Assembly (NCBI GenBank): GCA_018902795.1
Contig: JAHIQD010000016.1
Location: 1 to 61,613 of the forward strand
Direction: 5' to 3'
Source: Bacteroidota bacterium
GTDB lineage: Bacteria; Bacteroidota; Bacteroidia; Flavobacteriales; Weeksellaceae
DNA length: 61,613 nt
Below are positions 1-8,871 of the stretch, in pieces; the first letter of the stretch is position 1; each line of letters begins with the position of its first letter. The notes beneath the pieces were generated by a model that did no database searches, had not been told where the DNA came from, and worked only from the letters and a program-made list of their open reading frames with translations. The translations under genes and the position numbers were made by a program.

Positions 1-1
1 C

Positions 2-157
2 ATTCCGTTGACTGCGCGTTTGCGCGGGGCATTCATGGTCAATACCGACAAAGAATATATGGCAGGTCTTAAATATATCGTCACAAAAAATATCGGAATC
101 TCAACCCACTACGACAGCGATATGAGCTGGGGTGCAGGGATAACTCTGAATTATTAA
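2..157 (+). CDS. C-terminal fragment of a probable outer-membrane barrel protein
   Basis: The window opens inside a reading frame that runs to TAA at 155-157 and gives about 51 residues. The tail reads like alternating beta strands and finishes with an aromatic residue (ITLNY), as in many outer-membrane barrels. It lies directly upstream of metal-efflux genes in the same orientation, so a CopB-like or other metal-related outer-membrane protein is possible, but the fragment is too short to assign a family. The frame and stop are seen; the barrel assignment is inference. Confidence 0.5.
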   Translation: MPLTARLRGAFMVNTDKEYMAGLKYIVTKNIGISTHYDSDMSWGAGITLNY

Positions 158-185
158 AAAAGTTTTCGGAGATTAGATTTTGAGA

Positions 186-225
186 AGAGTGCAGCTGAAA
201 AATAACGTCCGCTGCACTTTCTTTT
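186..225 (+). terminator. Hairpin terminator after the partial gene
   Basis: An 8-bp perfect stem (AGTGCAGC at 188-195 with GCTGCACT at 211-218) is followed by a T-rich tract (TTCTTTTAT). It sits about 30 nt after the stop at 157 and probably ends the upstream transcript. Confidence 0.55.
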
Positions 226-378
226 ATAAGTAAAGGGGCGTTAAAAAGTAAGTATTGTATTCCAAAGGATTCAACGCACTCCACTTCATCAAAATTAAGA
301 CTTTGCCGGTATGTATACGTTTCGTCTCCGAAACCTTGCGTTCTCTCAACTTTCATTAATTAGTAATATTTTTTTTCC

Positions 379-386
379 TAAATTAG
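379..386 (+). promoter_or_regulatory. Possible -7 promoter element of the metal operon
   Basis: TAAATTAG lies 4 bases before the GTG start at 391 and differs by one base from the Bacteroidota -7 consensus TAnnTTTG. The spacing would give an almost leaderless message. No clear -33 TTG is visible, so this is tentative. Confidence 0.3.
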
Positions 387-390
387 CTGC

Positions 391-711
391 GTGAAATTTT
401 TAGCCTTCTTTTTATCCCTTTTCTTTATGGTGCTTACGATGGTGCCATGTAACGATGCGGCAAAGGGTTTAAGCGAAAAAGTTTGTCAGAATCAGGATCT
501 TCACCTTGAACAAAGCCAGGATCAACACGCTGATCTTTGTTCTCCTTTCTGTGTTTGCAATTGTTGTGGTATGACTTTGTCAGTTTCACAAATTAATACC
601 TTACTTCCTGAACACAACGAGGTTGTAATAAAAGATGTTCTTCCTGAAAGGAAATACAGGCACAAGATCCTCCTCCCTGCCGGCATCTGGCAGCCCCCAA
701 AAATAAGTTAA
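391..711 (+). CDS. Cys-rich secreted DUF6660 family protein
   Basis: A 106-residue protein with a hydrophobic N-terminal signal segment (about residues 3-20) ending at a Cys, a central cysteine cluster (CSPFCVCNCC) and a conserved-looking GIWQPP end. This pattern matches the small DUF6660 family of Bacteroidota, which sits beside heavy-metal RND genes. No reaction is known; the cysteines suggest periplasmic metal binding or metal sensing (inference). The start is GTG, because no ATG or TTG lies near and a promoter-like element sits just upstream. It is the first gene of an operon with the RND pump, 113 nt downstream. Confidence 0.65.
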   Translation: MKFLAFFLSLFFMVLTMVPCNDAAKGLSEKVCQNQDLHLEQSQDQHADLCSPFCVCNCCGMTLSVSQINTLLPEHNEVVIKDVLPERKYRHKILLPAGIWQPPKIS

Positions 712-824
712 TTAAACTACCGTAGGATTCTTCCTCCGGGACACTTCGGCTATGCAATAGTCGCAAATTTTCGTATTCAATACGGAAGTTGAATTTTTCT
801 GTCAATTAACTTAAATTTTTACGA

Positions 825-3800
825 ATGCTTTATAAAATTATACAGTTTAGTGTAAAAAATAAGCTCATCATTGGGCTCATGACATTTGCACTGATCCTTT
901 GGGGTATATATAGTGCTACCAGACTCCCCTTGGATGCCGTACCCGATATCACAAACAATCAGGTACAGATTATTACCAGCACACCCACATTAGCTGCTCA
1001 GGAAACGGAACAGTTGGTTACTTACCCAATTGAACAGAGCCTTGCAAATATTCCAGGTATTACCGAAATGAGGTCCATCTCAAGATTTGGTCTGTCTGTA
1101 ATTACTGTAGTTTTCGACGAAAGCGTGGATGTATACTTTGCACGGCAGCTCATCACCGAAAAGCTGAAAGAGGCCGAAGAAAATATTCCACAAGGTATCG
1201 GCAGCCCCGAAATGTCCCCGGTTTCTACTGGCTTGGGTGAAATCTATCAGTATGTTATTCACCCTAAAAAAGGTTCCGAGAACAAATACTCCGCTACGGA
1301 TCTGCGTACCATGCAGGATTGGGTCGTGGCAAGGCAACTTTACGGGACACCCGGAGTAGCTGAAATTAACAGTTTCGGCGGGAAACTTAAGCAGTATGAA
1401 GTCGCGATTAATCCCTATAGGCTTAAAGCAATGAATGTTACCATTGCAGATATTTTTGCTGCACTCCAGAAAAATAACGAAAATACCGGCGGCGCTTATA
1501 TCGATAAAAAACCTAATGCCTATTTTATTCGCGGCATCGGTCTGATCTCTTCTTTAGATGATATTTCCAACACCGTAATAAAAACAGTCAACGGTATCCC
1601 TGTACTTATCAAAGATGTCGCGGAGGCACGTATAGGCAGTGCCGTTAGATATGGTGCCCTTACCTATAACGGCGATAAAGAGGCTGTCGGGGGTATTGTA
1701 ATGATGCTCAAAGGTGAAAATTCCGCGGAAGTAGTGAGTAGGGTTAAGGAAAAAATGCTCACCATTCAAAAATCCCTTCCAGCGGATATTATCGTAGAAC
1801 CTTTCCTGGACCGGACTAACTTAGTAGACCGGGCGATCCGTACCGTAGAAACAAATTTGGTGGAAGGCGCTCTTATTGTCATCCTTGTGCTCGTTCTGTT
1901 TCTGGGTAATTTTCGTGCAGGGCTTATTGTGGCTTCTGCCATTCCACTTTCTCTCCTTTTTGCCTTAGGTATGATGAATGTTTTTGGAGTCAGTGCAAAC
2001 TTGATGAGTTTGGGAGCTATCGATTTCGGGCTTATTGTAGATGGCGCAGTAATCATTGTAGAGGCGACCCTTCACTTTCTCGCGGTCCACCACAAATCCC
2101 AAAAACTCTCGCAGCACACAATGGACCGGGCTGTGGAAGCAAGTGCAAAAAAAATGATGAGTTCCGCAGCATTTGGCCAGATCATTATCCTTATTGTCTA
2201 CCTACCCATTCTGTCACTTCAGGGAATTGAAGGTAAAATGTTCCGTCCTATGGCAGAGACCGTATCATTTGCCATTGTCGGAGCACTGATCCTCTCTCTT
2301 ACTTATATACCCATGATGTCTGCGCTGTTTCTATCAAAAAATATCAGTGCTAAGAAAACCTTTGCCGATAAAATGATGGCTAAGATTCATAATTTTTACG
2401 TTCCCGTGTTGCAGAAGGCCATTGCGTTTAAATATGCAGTAGTTGCTGCGGCCATAGCGCTGCTTACGGTGTCGCTCCTGATATTCTCTCGCATGGGCGG
2501 CGAATTTATACCACAACTTCAGGAAGGTGATTTTGCCGTACATTGCATTCTGCCACAGGGCACCTCCCTTTCGCAAAGTATAGAAACTTCTATGCAGGCA
2601 AGCCGCATTTTGAAATCATTTCCCGAAGTCAACACCGTGGTAGGTAAAACCGGTAGCGCAGAGGTTCCAACAGACCCTATGCCGCCCGAAGCAACGGATC
2701 TTATTGTCACGCTAAAACCTAAAAAAGATTGGAAAGACAGCGACAAATCCTACGAAGAGTTAAGTGCCGAAATGATGGAAAAACTCGAAATGATACCTGG
2801 AGTGTTTTTTGAAGTCTCCCAACCCATACAGATGCGTTTTAACGAATTAATGACCGGGGTAAGACAGGATGTGGCGATTAAAATTTTTGGTGAAAATATC
2901 GACACCCTCGCTAAATTGGCTCCCGACGTTGCCAAAGTCGTCCAGACCGTTCAGGGAGCCACAGAACCCCAGATTGAGCAGACCGTGGGCTTGCCCCAAA
3001 TTACCATTACCTACGACAGGGCCCGCCTCGCCTCGTACGGTCTCAATATTGAGGATATTAATCACACAGTAAGTACTGCATTTGCCGGTGAAACAGCTGG
3101 TGTAGTGTTTGAAGATGAAAAGAAATTCAATCTGGTCGCGCGTCTGGACAGTGCGAGCAGAAGCTCTATTGAGGACGTCAGCAGCCTCTTTATTCCAACC
3201 GCAAACGGAGTCCAGATTCCGCTTTCACAGATCGCAAAAGTGGAATATAAAGACGGTCCGGCACAGATAAGTCGGGAAGATGGAAAGCGCCGCATCGTCG
3301 TAGGTTTCAATGTAAAAGATAGAGATGTAGAAAGTGTGGTGACCGAAATTCAGCAAAAACTCACTGATGCCAACCTGCTGCCCCCCGGATATTATTATAC
3401 CTATGGTGGTACTTTTGAAAACCTGGAACAGGCCTCTTCCAGATTACAGATTGCCGTGCCGGTTGCTTTAGCACTCATTTTTCTCTTGCTTTATTTTGCC
3501 TTCCGCAACCTAAAAGACAGCTTGCTTATTTTTACTGCGATCCCAATGAGTGCCATTGGCGGTGTGTTTGCCTTGCTCATAAGAGATATGCCATTCAGTA
3601 TTTCTGCAGGAGTGGGCTTCATTGCGTTATTTGGTGTGGCCGTCCTGAACGGTATTGTCTTGGTCAGTACTTTCAAAGACCTACAGAAATCCGGTGTAAA
3701 TAATGTAATACGAAGGGTTATTGAGGGAACCAGCATCAGGCTTCGTCCTGTATTGATGACGGCAGCCGTAGCATCATTTGGATTTTTCCCGATGGCTTTT

Positions 3801-5153
3801 TCTACCGGGAGCGGTGCCGAAGTGCAAAGACCGCTTGCAACAGTTGTTATCGGCGGTTTGGTTACGGCGACCTTTCTAACGCTATTTGTATTGCCTTTGC
3901 TGTATATCATCTTCAATTCTAAAAACCAATTCAGAACTAAATTGAGAAATATTAAAAATTCACCGCTTCCGGTGCTGGTCTTGCTGCTCTGTCTTGGGAC
4001 AGGTTCCTTCCAGGCACAGGAAAGGATCTCGCCAAATGATGCAGTGAAAATAGCACTCGCCAATAATTTGCAGTACTCCGTAAACCGTGCTCAGGTAAGC
4101 AAAGCTGTGCTGGAGACCAAAACTACGCGTGAAATTCCTAAGACCGGCATTTTTATAGAAAATGACGATATGAGGCCAAGTGATCCCAATGGCGAATTAA
4201 AAATTGGAGTCCAGCAATCAATCCAATGGCCGGGGTTATATAAGGCGAAAAGGAAGTATTTTGAGGAGCAGCTAAAATACCACCAGCTTAATAAAGGTAT
4301 GCTCGATGCCGTAATTAAAAAAGAGGTAAATACAGCATTTTATCAGCTGTGGTACCTTCAGGATCTAGCCAGACTTTATCAGAAACTTGATGAATACTAC
4401 ACCAGTATGTACGAAGCAGCTAATCTTCGTTTCAAAACGGGTGAAGCTGCAGGACTGGAAAACATTGCTGCCGAAGCACGGATGAAGGAGCTGCAGGCAC
4501 AGAAACAGCAAAACCAACAGAATATTTCAGCACAGCAGCAGCAGTTGAGCCTTTTTCTCAATACTCAGACGATGTACTTGCCGGAAGACACCAATTTGCA
4601 GAAACTGGATGTGGATGACTTTCCGTCAGATAGTTTACATCCCTCATTGGCACTGCAGCACCAAAATATCGAAATTGCACGGGCTAATATAGATGTTCAG
4701 AAAATGCAGAATAAACCTGACTTTTCCGGCCGGGTATTTTCCCAGAGATTATACGGAATGAAAGATCCCATAACCGGCTTTTCTGTTGCAATTGAATTTC
4801 CCATTTTTGGGAAAACTGCCTATAAAGCAAAATTGCATGCTGCCGAAGCTGAAGTCGAAATTCAGCAGTCGCAGCTGCGCTATCAGGAAAACCAGTTCGC
4901 TGCGCAAACACGCTCAAGCTTTACCGAAATCCTGAAAGCTTCGGAAATGCTTAAATATTATGAAAGTATAGGTTTGAAACAGGCAGACCAGATCTTTGAT
5001 GCGGCAATGCTCAGTTACAAAGCAGGTGAAATAGGTTTTTCTGAAATGCACCAGTTCTTTACCCAAGCCATTGATATCAGAAAAAATTATCTCATAGCGC
5101 TAAACGAATATAATCTGGCCGTAATACAATATAACTACTATATTAAAAATTAA
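825..5153 (+). CDS. czcA: CzcA-type heavy-metal RND pump fused to an outer-membrane factor
   Basis: A 1442-residue fusion. Residues 1 to about 1035 are a complete HME-RND proton/metal antiporter of the inner membrane. The TM4 motif D400, D406, E413 (DFGLIVDGAVIIVEA) has the same 6- and 7-residue spacing as the proton-relay acids of CzcA, which points to divalent cations (Zn, Cd, Co) rather than Cu/Ag. A second signal-like hydrophobic stretch (about 1045-1065, ending FQAQ) then leads into about 377 residues of TolC/CzcC-type outer-membrane factor. Such fusions are known in Bacteroidota but are mechanistically odd, because the two halves must end in different membranes. It is followed 21 nt later by the adaptor gene. 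RND identity is secure; cleavage between the halves is inference. Confidence 0.93.
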   Translation: MLYKIIQFSVKNKLIIGLMTFALILWGIYSATRLPLDAVPDITNNQVQIITSTPTLAAQETEQLVTYPIEQSLANIPGITEMRSISRFGLSVITVVFDESVDVYFARQLITEKLKEAEENIPQGIGSPEMSPVSTGLGEIYQYVIHPKKGSENKYSATDLRTMQDWVVARQLYGTPGVAEINSFGGKLKQYEVAINPYRLKAMNVTIADIFAALQKNNENTGGAYIDKKPNAYFIRGIGLISSLDDISNTVIKTVNGIPVLIKDVAEARIGSAVRYGALTYNGDKEAVGGIVMMLKGENSAEVVSRVKEKMLTIQKSLPADIIVEPFLDRTNLVDRAIRTVETNLVEGALIVILVLVLFLGNFRAGLIVASAIPLSLLFALGMMNVFGVSANLMSLGAIDFGLIVDGAVIIVEATLHFLAVHHKSQKLSQHTMDRAVEASAKKMMSSAAFGQIIILIVYLPILSLQGIEGKMFRPMAETVSFAIVGALILSLTYIPMMSALFLSKNISAKKTFADKMMAKIHNFYVPVLQKAIAFKYAVVAAAIALLTVSLLIFSRMGGEFIPQLQEGDFAVHCILPQGTSLSQSIETSMQASRILKSFPEVNTVVGKTGSAEVPTDPMPPEATDLIVTLKPKKDWKDSDKSYEELSAEMMEKLEMIPGVFFEVSQPIQMRFNELMTGVRQDVAIKIFGENIDTLAKLAPDVAKVVQTVQGATEPQIEQTVGLPQITITYDRARLASYGLNIEDINHTVSTAFAGETAGVVFEDEKKFNLVARLDSASRSSIEDVSSLFIPTANGVQIPLSQIAKVEYKDGPAQISREDGKRRIVVGFNVKDRDVESVVTEIQQKLTDANLLPPGYYYTYGGTFENLEQASSRLQIAVPVALALIFLLLYFAFRNLKDSLLIFTAIPMSAIGGVFALLIRDMPFSISAGVGFIALFGVAVLNGIVLVSTFKDLQKSGVNNVIRRVIEGTSIRLRPVLMTAAVASFGFFPMAFSTGSGAEVQRPLATVVIGGLVTATFLTLFVLPLLYIIFNSKNQFRTKLRNIKNSPLPVLVLLLCLGTGSFQAQERISPNDAVKIALANNLQYSVNRAQVSKAVLETKTTREIPKTGIFIENDDMRPSDPNGELKIGVQQSIQWPGLYKAKRKYFEEQLKYHQLNKGMLDAVIKKEVNTAFYQLWYLQDLARLYQKLDEYYTSMYEAANLRFKTGEAAGLENIAAEARMKELQAQKQQNQQNISAQQQQLSLFLNTQTMYLPEDTNLQKLDVDDFPSDSLHPSLALQHQNIEIARANIDVQKMQNKPDFSGRVFSQRLYGMKDPITGFSVAIEFPIFGKTAYKAKLHAAEAEVEIQQSQLRYQENQFAAQTRSSFTEILKASEMLKYYESIGLKQADQIFDAAMLSYKAGEIGFSEMHQFFTQAIDIRKNYLIALNEYNLAVIQYNYYIKN

Positions 5154-5174
5154 GTACCCAAAAGAGAATATAAC

Positions 5175-6410
5175 ATGAAAAAATATATCACCCTTATTTT
5201 TGCCGTCTCTGTCTTGTTGACAGGATGTAAAAAAGAATTAGAAGTTACTGAAACCAAAAATACACCTGAAGTGGAGAAGGTTGATGAACATGAAGATCCG
5301 AACGTCGCACATTTCACGGAGGAACAAATAAAGACTGTTGGAATTCAAATGGGTAGTATCGAAAGTAAGGAACTTTCTAATACCATAAAAGTAAGCGGTA
5401 TGCTGACGGTGCCTAACCAGAATAAGGCATTTGTTACGCCCTCGTACAGCGGTATAGTACGCTCCCTGTACGTACAGCCTGGAAGCTATGTATCAAAGGG
5501 AAAAGTTATAGCAACCATTTCAAACCCCGATTTAATTGTGATGCAGCAGCAGCTTCAGCAGGTTAATGGTCAGATCCGGATGGCAGAGCTGGAGGTTACG
5601 CGTGCACAGCAGCTTTATAAAGGTAATGCCGCACCCCTAAAGAAATTCCAGCAGGCCCAGACAGATCTTGCTACATTGCGAAGCCAGCGCTCCGGACTCC
5701 AGAAACAGCTGGGCAGCATTGGCGCCGCCCAGGGGTACAGTTCGTCCCTTGCGGTGCGTGCCCCCATTAGCGGCACGGTAAGCAAAGTAATTGCGCAAAT
5801 CGGGAGTAATGTAGATATGGCTTCTCCAATTGCGGAAATTGTAAGCAATGCGGCACTCCATCTGGATATTTACGTGTATGAAAAAGACTTGGGTAAAGTT
5901 CAGCCGGGGCAAACCATTCATTTTACACTAACCAACAGTCCCGGTAAAGAGTACGATGCAAAAATAACTTCAATCGGTACTGCCTTTGAAGGAGAAAGCA
6001 AAACCGTTCCCGTTCACGCACAGGTCGTCGGTGACCGAGTAGGTCTCATCGATGGCATGAATGTTACCGCAGTTATAAGTCTGGATAATCAAACCGCAGC
6101 ATCCGTTCCTACTGAAGCTATAGTTAATGATAAGGGACAGGATTTTATCTTTATCATGCAAAACAATAATGATAAAGAGGGAAACATCGAGAAAGTAAAG
6201 TCTGGCAGGGAAGGAGATAACAAAAAAATGTTGGAAAAAAAGGAAATAAGTTTTGAAAAAATTCCTGTGGCTAAGGGAGTTACTGATTTGGGCTATACAC
6301 AAATTACCCCCTTGAAACCCATGCCCCCAAATGCTAAAATAGTAACTAAAAATGCCTTCTTTATTTTAGCTAAATTAAATAACAAAGGAGAAGAAGGGCA
6401 CGGCCATTAA
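5175..6410 (+). CDS. Efflux RND periplasmic adaptor lipoprotein (CzcB/CusB type)
   Basis: A 411-residue membrane-fusion protein. The N-terminus is a lipoprotein signal with the lipobox LLTGC, so it is probably anchored by lipid. Next come a beta-barrel/lipoyl half, a coiled-coil hairpin rich in Gln and Leu (about residues 115-180), the returning lipoyl half (VRAPISGTVSKV) and a beta-barrel. His and acidic clusters lie near both ends (VDEHEDPNVAH, EEGHGH) and may bind metal. It would link the inner-membrane pump to the outer-membrane factor. It follows the RND gene by 21 nt and precedes the P-type ATPase by 48 nt, so the three are likely co-transcribed. Confidence 0.93.
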   Translation: MKKYITLIFAVSVLLTGCKKELEVTETKNTPEVEKVDEHEDPNVAHFTEEQIKTVGIQMGSIESKELSNTIKVSGMLTVPNQNKAFVTPSYSGIVRSLYVQPGSYVSKGKVIATISNPDLIVMQQQLQQVNGQIRMAELEVTRAQQLYKGNAAPLKKFQQAQTDLATLRSQRSGLQKQLGSIGAAQGYSSSLAVRAPISGTVSKVIAQIGSNVDMASPIAEIVSNAALHLDIYVYEKDLGKVQPGQTIHFTLTNSPGKEYDAKITSIGTAFEGESKTVPVHAQVVGDRVGLIDGMNVTAVISLDNQTAASVPTEAIVNDKGQDFIFIMQNNNDKEGNIEKVKSGREGDNKKMLEKKEISFEKIPVAKGVTDLGYTQITPLKPMPPNAKIVTKNAFFILAKLNNKGEEGHGH

Positions 6411-6458
6411 AAAATATATAATCAAAATTACTCAAACTCATCGTTTAAAATAAAACTT

Positions 6459-8579
6459 ATGGCAAATAATAAATCACATATACATACCTACGACGAAAAT
6501 GGCAATCAGCTGTGCTGCACGCCTCAGGAAGGGAAAATATATAAAAACGCGGGGGCAGAAAAATTAGTCGAAGACGGTTGTTGCGCAACGACCGATAAAG
6601 TCTATGCCCCAATAAAGAAAATGACTCCCGATACTGAAAAGCATCCCACTGATGACGGCTCAAACCATGCTGCTGAACATGCCGATGATGATGGACACGA
6701 TCATTCTACACAGGAAAAATCAACTTTTCAGCTTTTTCTGCCTGCAATTATTTCATTCGTGATTTTGATGACCGGATTGGCGATGGATTATTTAGTCCCT
6801 CAATCTTGGTTCAAGGACTGGGTACGTATTAGCTGGTATGCCGCGGCATATCTTCCGGTAGGTTTGCCGGTTCTTAAGGAAGCGATTGAAAGTATCCGGA
6901 AGGGTGATGTGTTTTCGGAGTTTTTCCTTATGTCTATCGCGACAATAGGAGCCTTTGCCATTGGCGAATATCCGGAAGGAGTGGCGGTCATGCTTTTCTA
7001 CTCGGTAGGCGAAGTTTTCCAGACCTTAGCGGTACAGCGGGCAAAAGGAAACATTGCAAAACTTTTAGATCAGCGTCCCGATGAAGTCACGATTTTAGTC
7101 GACAATCGACCCCAAACCGTTAAAGCTGCTGAAGTGGGACTCGATTCCCTCATTCAGCTCAAACCCGGCGAAAAATTGGCCCTCGATGGGGTGTTGATCT
7201 CCGATAGCGCTTCCTTTAATACCTCGGCACTAACCGGGGAAAGCAAGCCCGATACTAAGCAGAAAGGCGATACTGTTCTTGCCGGAATGATCAACCTGAA
7301 TACCGTTGCACAGGTGAGAGTAAATACACCTTATGCAGATTCAAAACTTTCCAAGATTCTGGAACTGGTACAAAACGCGACGGCACAGAAAGCACCCACA
7401 GAATTGTTCATCAGGAAATTTGCCCGCATTTATACACCGATAGTGGTATTCCTCGCGGTGGCAATCTGCTTGTTGCCTTACTTCTTTGTAGAGGATTACA
7501 TTTTTAGAGATTGGTTATACCGCGCCCTGATTTTTCTGGTAATCTCCTGTCCTTGCGCATTGGTTATCAGCATTCCGCTCGGTTACTTTGGCGGCATCGG
7601 TGCAGCAAGCCGGAACGGAATTTTATTTAAAGGAAGCAATTTCCTTGACGTTATCGCAGACATTAAAAATGTGGTCATGGACAAAACCGGAACCATGACG
7701 GAAGGGGTCTTCAAAGTACAGTCAGTCAACATGCAGCCCGAACTCGACAAAGATTCAATTCTTAGGATGGTAAATGTTATTGAAAATTCATCCACTCATC
7801 CCGTCGCGACGGCCATTCATGAACACCTCGGAGAGCCTGATCACAATGTTGTAATCAACAACATCGAAGAGATTGCCGGGCATGGTTTGAAAGGGGATTA
7901 TCAGGGAAAACAGTTACTCGTGGGGAACTTCAAACTCATGGATAAATTCGGTATCCAGTACGATATTAACCCTGATGATATAGTAGAAACCTTGATTGCC
8001 ATTGCATATGAAGGAAAATTTGCAGGATACATTACCATTGCCGACAGCATCAAGGAAGATGCAGCGGAAACAGTAAAGAAACTGAAGAGTTTAGGAGTAA
8101 AAGTGACCATGTTGAGCGGCGATAAATCAACCGTGGTGAAAGCGGTCGCCGAAAAACTGGGTATTCAAAATGCCTTTGGCGACTTGTTGCCGGAGGATAA
8201 AGTGAATAAAGTCAAAGAAATAAAATCGCGCAACGAAACCGCGGCCTTTGTCGGAGACGGGGTTAATGATGCACCCGTAGTGGCATTAAGCGATGTGGGA
8301 ATAGCGATGGGCGGTCTAGGTAGCGATGCAACCATTGAAACGGCAGACGTCGTTATTCAGGACGACAAACCATCAAAAATCCCGATGGCCATTAATATCG
8401 GTAAGCAGACTAAAAAGATTGTGTGGCAGAATATTGCTTTGGCCTTTGGAGTAAAAGCCATCGTTCTCGTTTTAGGTGCTGGTGGTTTAGCAACAATGTG
8501 GGAAGCAGTCTTTGCAGATGTTGGCGTAGCCCTTCTTGCCATATTAAATGCAGTGAGGATCCAGAAAATGAAATTCTAA
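6459..8579 (+). CDS. zntA: P1B-type ATPase, zinc/cadmium/lead class
   Basis: A 706-residue metal-translocating P-type ATPase. Seen: actuator TGES at 259-262, membrane CPC at 364-366, phosphorylation D408 (DKTGT), an HP motif (SSTHPVA), the hinge GDGVNDAP, and in the last membrane helices K666 and D687. CPC with that Lys/Asp pair is the signature of the P1B-2 (Zn2+/Cd2+/Pb2+) class. The N-terminus has no canonical CxxC metal-binding domain. Instead it has two CC pairs (LCCTP, DGCCA) and an acidic His-rich tail (residues about 60-85). It exports metal from cytoplasm to periplasm, where the RND system could take it up. It is the last gene before a terminator. Confidence 0.95.
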   Translation: MANNKSHIHTYDENGNQLCCTPQEGKIYKNAGAEKLVEDGCCATTDKVYAPIKKMTPDTEKHPTDDGSNHAAEHADDDGHDHSTQEKSTFQLFLPAIISFVILMTGLAMDYLVPQSWFKDWVRISWYAAAYLPVGLPVLKEAIESIRKGDVFSEFFLMSIATIGAFAIGEYPEGVAVMLFYSVGEVFQTLAVQRAKGNIAKLLDQRPDEVTILVDNRPQTVKAAEVGLDSLIQLKPGEKLALDGVLISDSASFNTSALTGESKPDTKQKGDTVLAGMINLNTVAQVRVNTPYADSKLSKILELVQNATAQKAPTELFIRKFARIYTPIVVFLAVAICLLPYFFVEDYIFRDWLYRALIFLVISCPCALVISIPLGYFGGIGAASRNGILFKGSNFLDVIADIKNVVMDKTGTMTEGVFKVQSVNMQPELDKDSILRMVNVIENSSTHPVATAIHEHLGEPDHNVVINNIEEIAGHGLKGDYQGKQLLVGNFKLMDKFGIQYDINPDDIVETLIAIAYEGKFAGYITIADSIKEDAAETVKKLKSLGVKVTMLSGDKSTVVKAVAEKLGIQNAFGDLLPEDKVNKVKEIKSRNETAAFVGDGVNDAPVVALSDVGIAMGGLGSDATIETADVVIQDDKPSKIPMAINIGKQTKKIVWQNIALAFGVKAIVLVLGAGGLATMWEAVFADVGVALLAILNAVRIQKMKF

Positions 8580-8584
8580 ATAAA

Positions 8585-8608
8585 GCGGGCTTCGGTCCGT
8601 TTTTTTTT
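8585..8608 (+). terminator. Terminator of the metal-resistance operon
   Basis: A six-pair GC-rich stem (with two G-U pairs) closed by a TTCG tetraloop at 8591-8594 and followed by nine T residues, six bases after the ATPase stop codon. A textbook intrinsic terminator. Confidence 0.85.
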
Positions 8609-8657
8609 GTGCAGTCATGAGGTTGGCGAAGTTTTCAGATACAACCCCGCGCGCCAC

Positions 8658-8784
8658 AGCAAGTAACATAATGGCAATTATACGCACCTGCCATCGGCTA
8701 CAACGTTGCCCTCCATTCCGCTTCGCTGCATTGCGTGCAATCCCAGCACCATAGTGCCTATAATTGAAAATTATGTTAAATGCT
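8658..8784. repeat. 127-bp imperfect palindromic element
   Basis: The left arm (8658-8688) and right arm (8753-8784) are inverted copies sharing the blocks AGCA, TAACATAAT, CAATTATA and GCAC in order. Between them lies a GC-richer core of about 64 nt that contains the small palindromes CAACGTTG and ATTGC-GT-GCAAT. No open reading frame of interest is present. The shape (two-armed, about 125 bp, ending GTTAAAT) is reminiscent of an attC-like or dispersed palindromic repeat, but the left end does not match the attC consensus well. It fills the gap between the metal operon and the tRNA. Confidence 0.6.
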
Positions 8785-8834
8785 TTAGATTACGCCCCCC
8801 TCTCATTACCCCTAATTAGACCCCTATAAAAATT

Positions 8835-8866
8835 AAACCCTTGAATATCAATGATATCAAGGGTTT
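8835..8866 (-). terminator. Terminator of the tRNA gene
   Basis: A 10-bp perfect stem (AAACCCTTGA at 8835-8844 with TCAAGGGTTT at 8857-8866) lies just downstream of the tRNA 3' end on the minus strand and is followed there by a T-rich run (AATTTTTA). Confidence 0.7.
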
Positions 8867-8871
8867 AAAAG

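Noticed and set aside
81..356. A 91-codon minus-strand frame upstream of the metal operon
   Set aside because: It overlaps the end of the first gene and a terminator hairpin, shows no known family and has no clear promoter, so it was not called, although a small gene cannot be fully excluded.
3491..4063. A 190-codon minus-strand frame inside the RND gene
   Set aside because: It lies wholly within a confident gene and its composition is that of an antisense shadow.
8658..8784. Firm assignment of the palindrome as an integron attC site
   Set aside because: The right end fits GTTRRRY but the left end does not fit RYYYAAC, there is no array of cassettes and no integrase is in the window.
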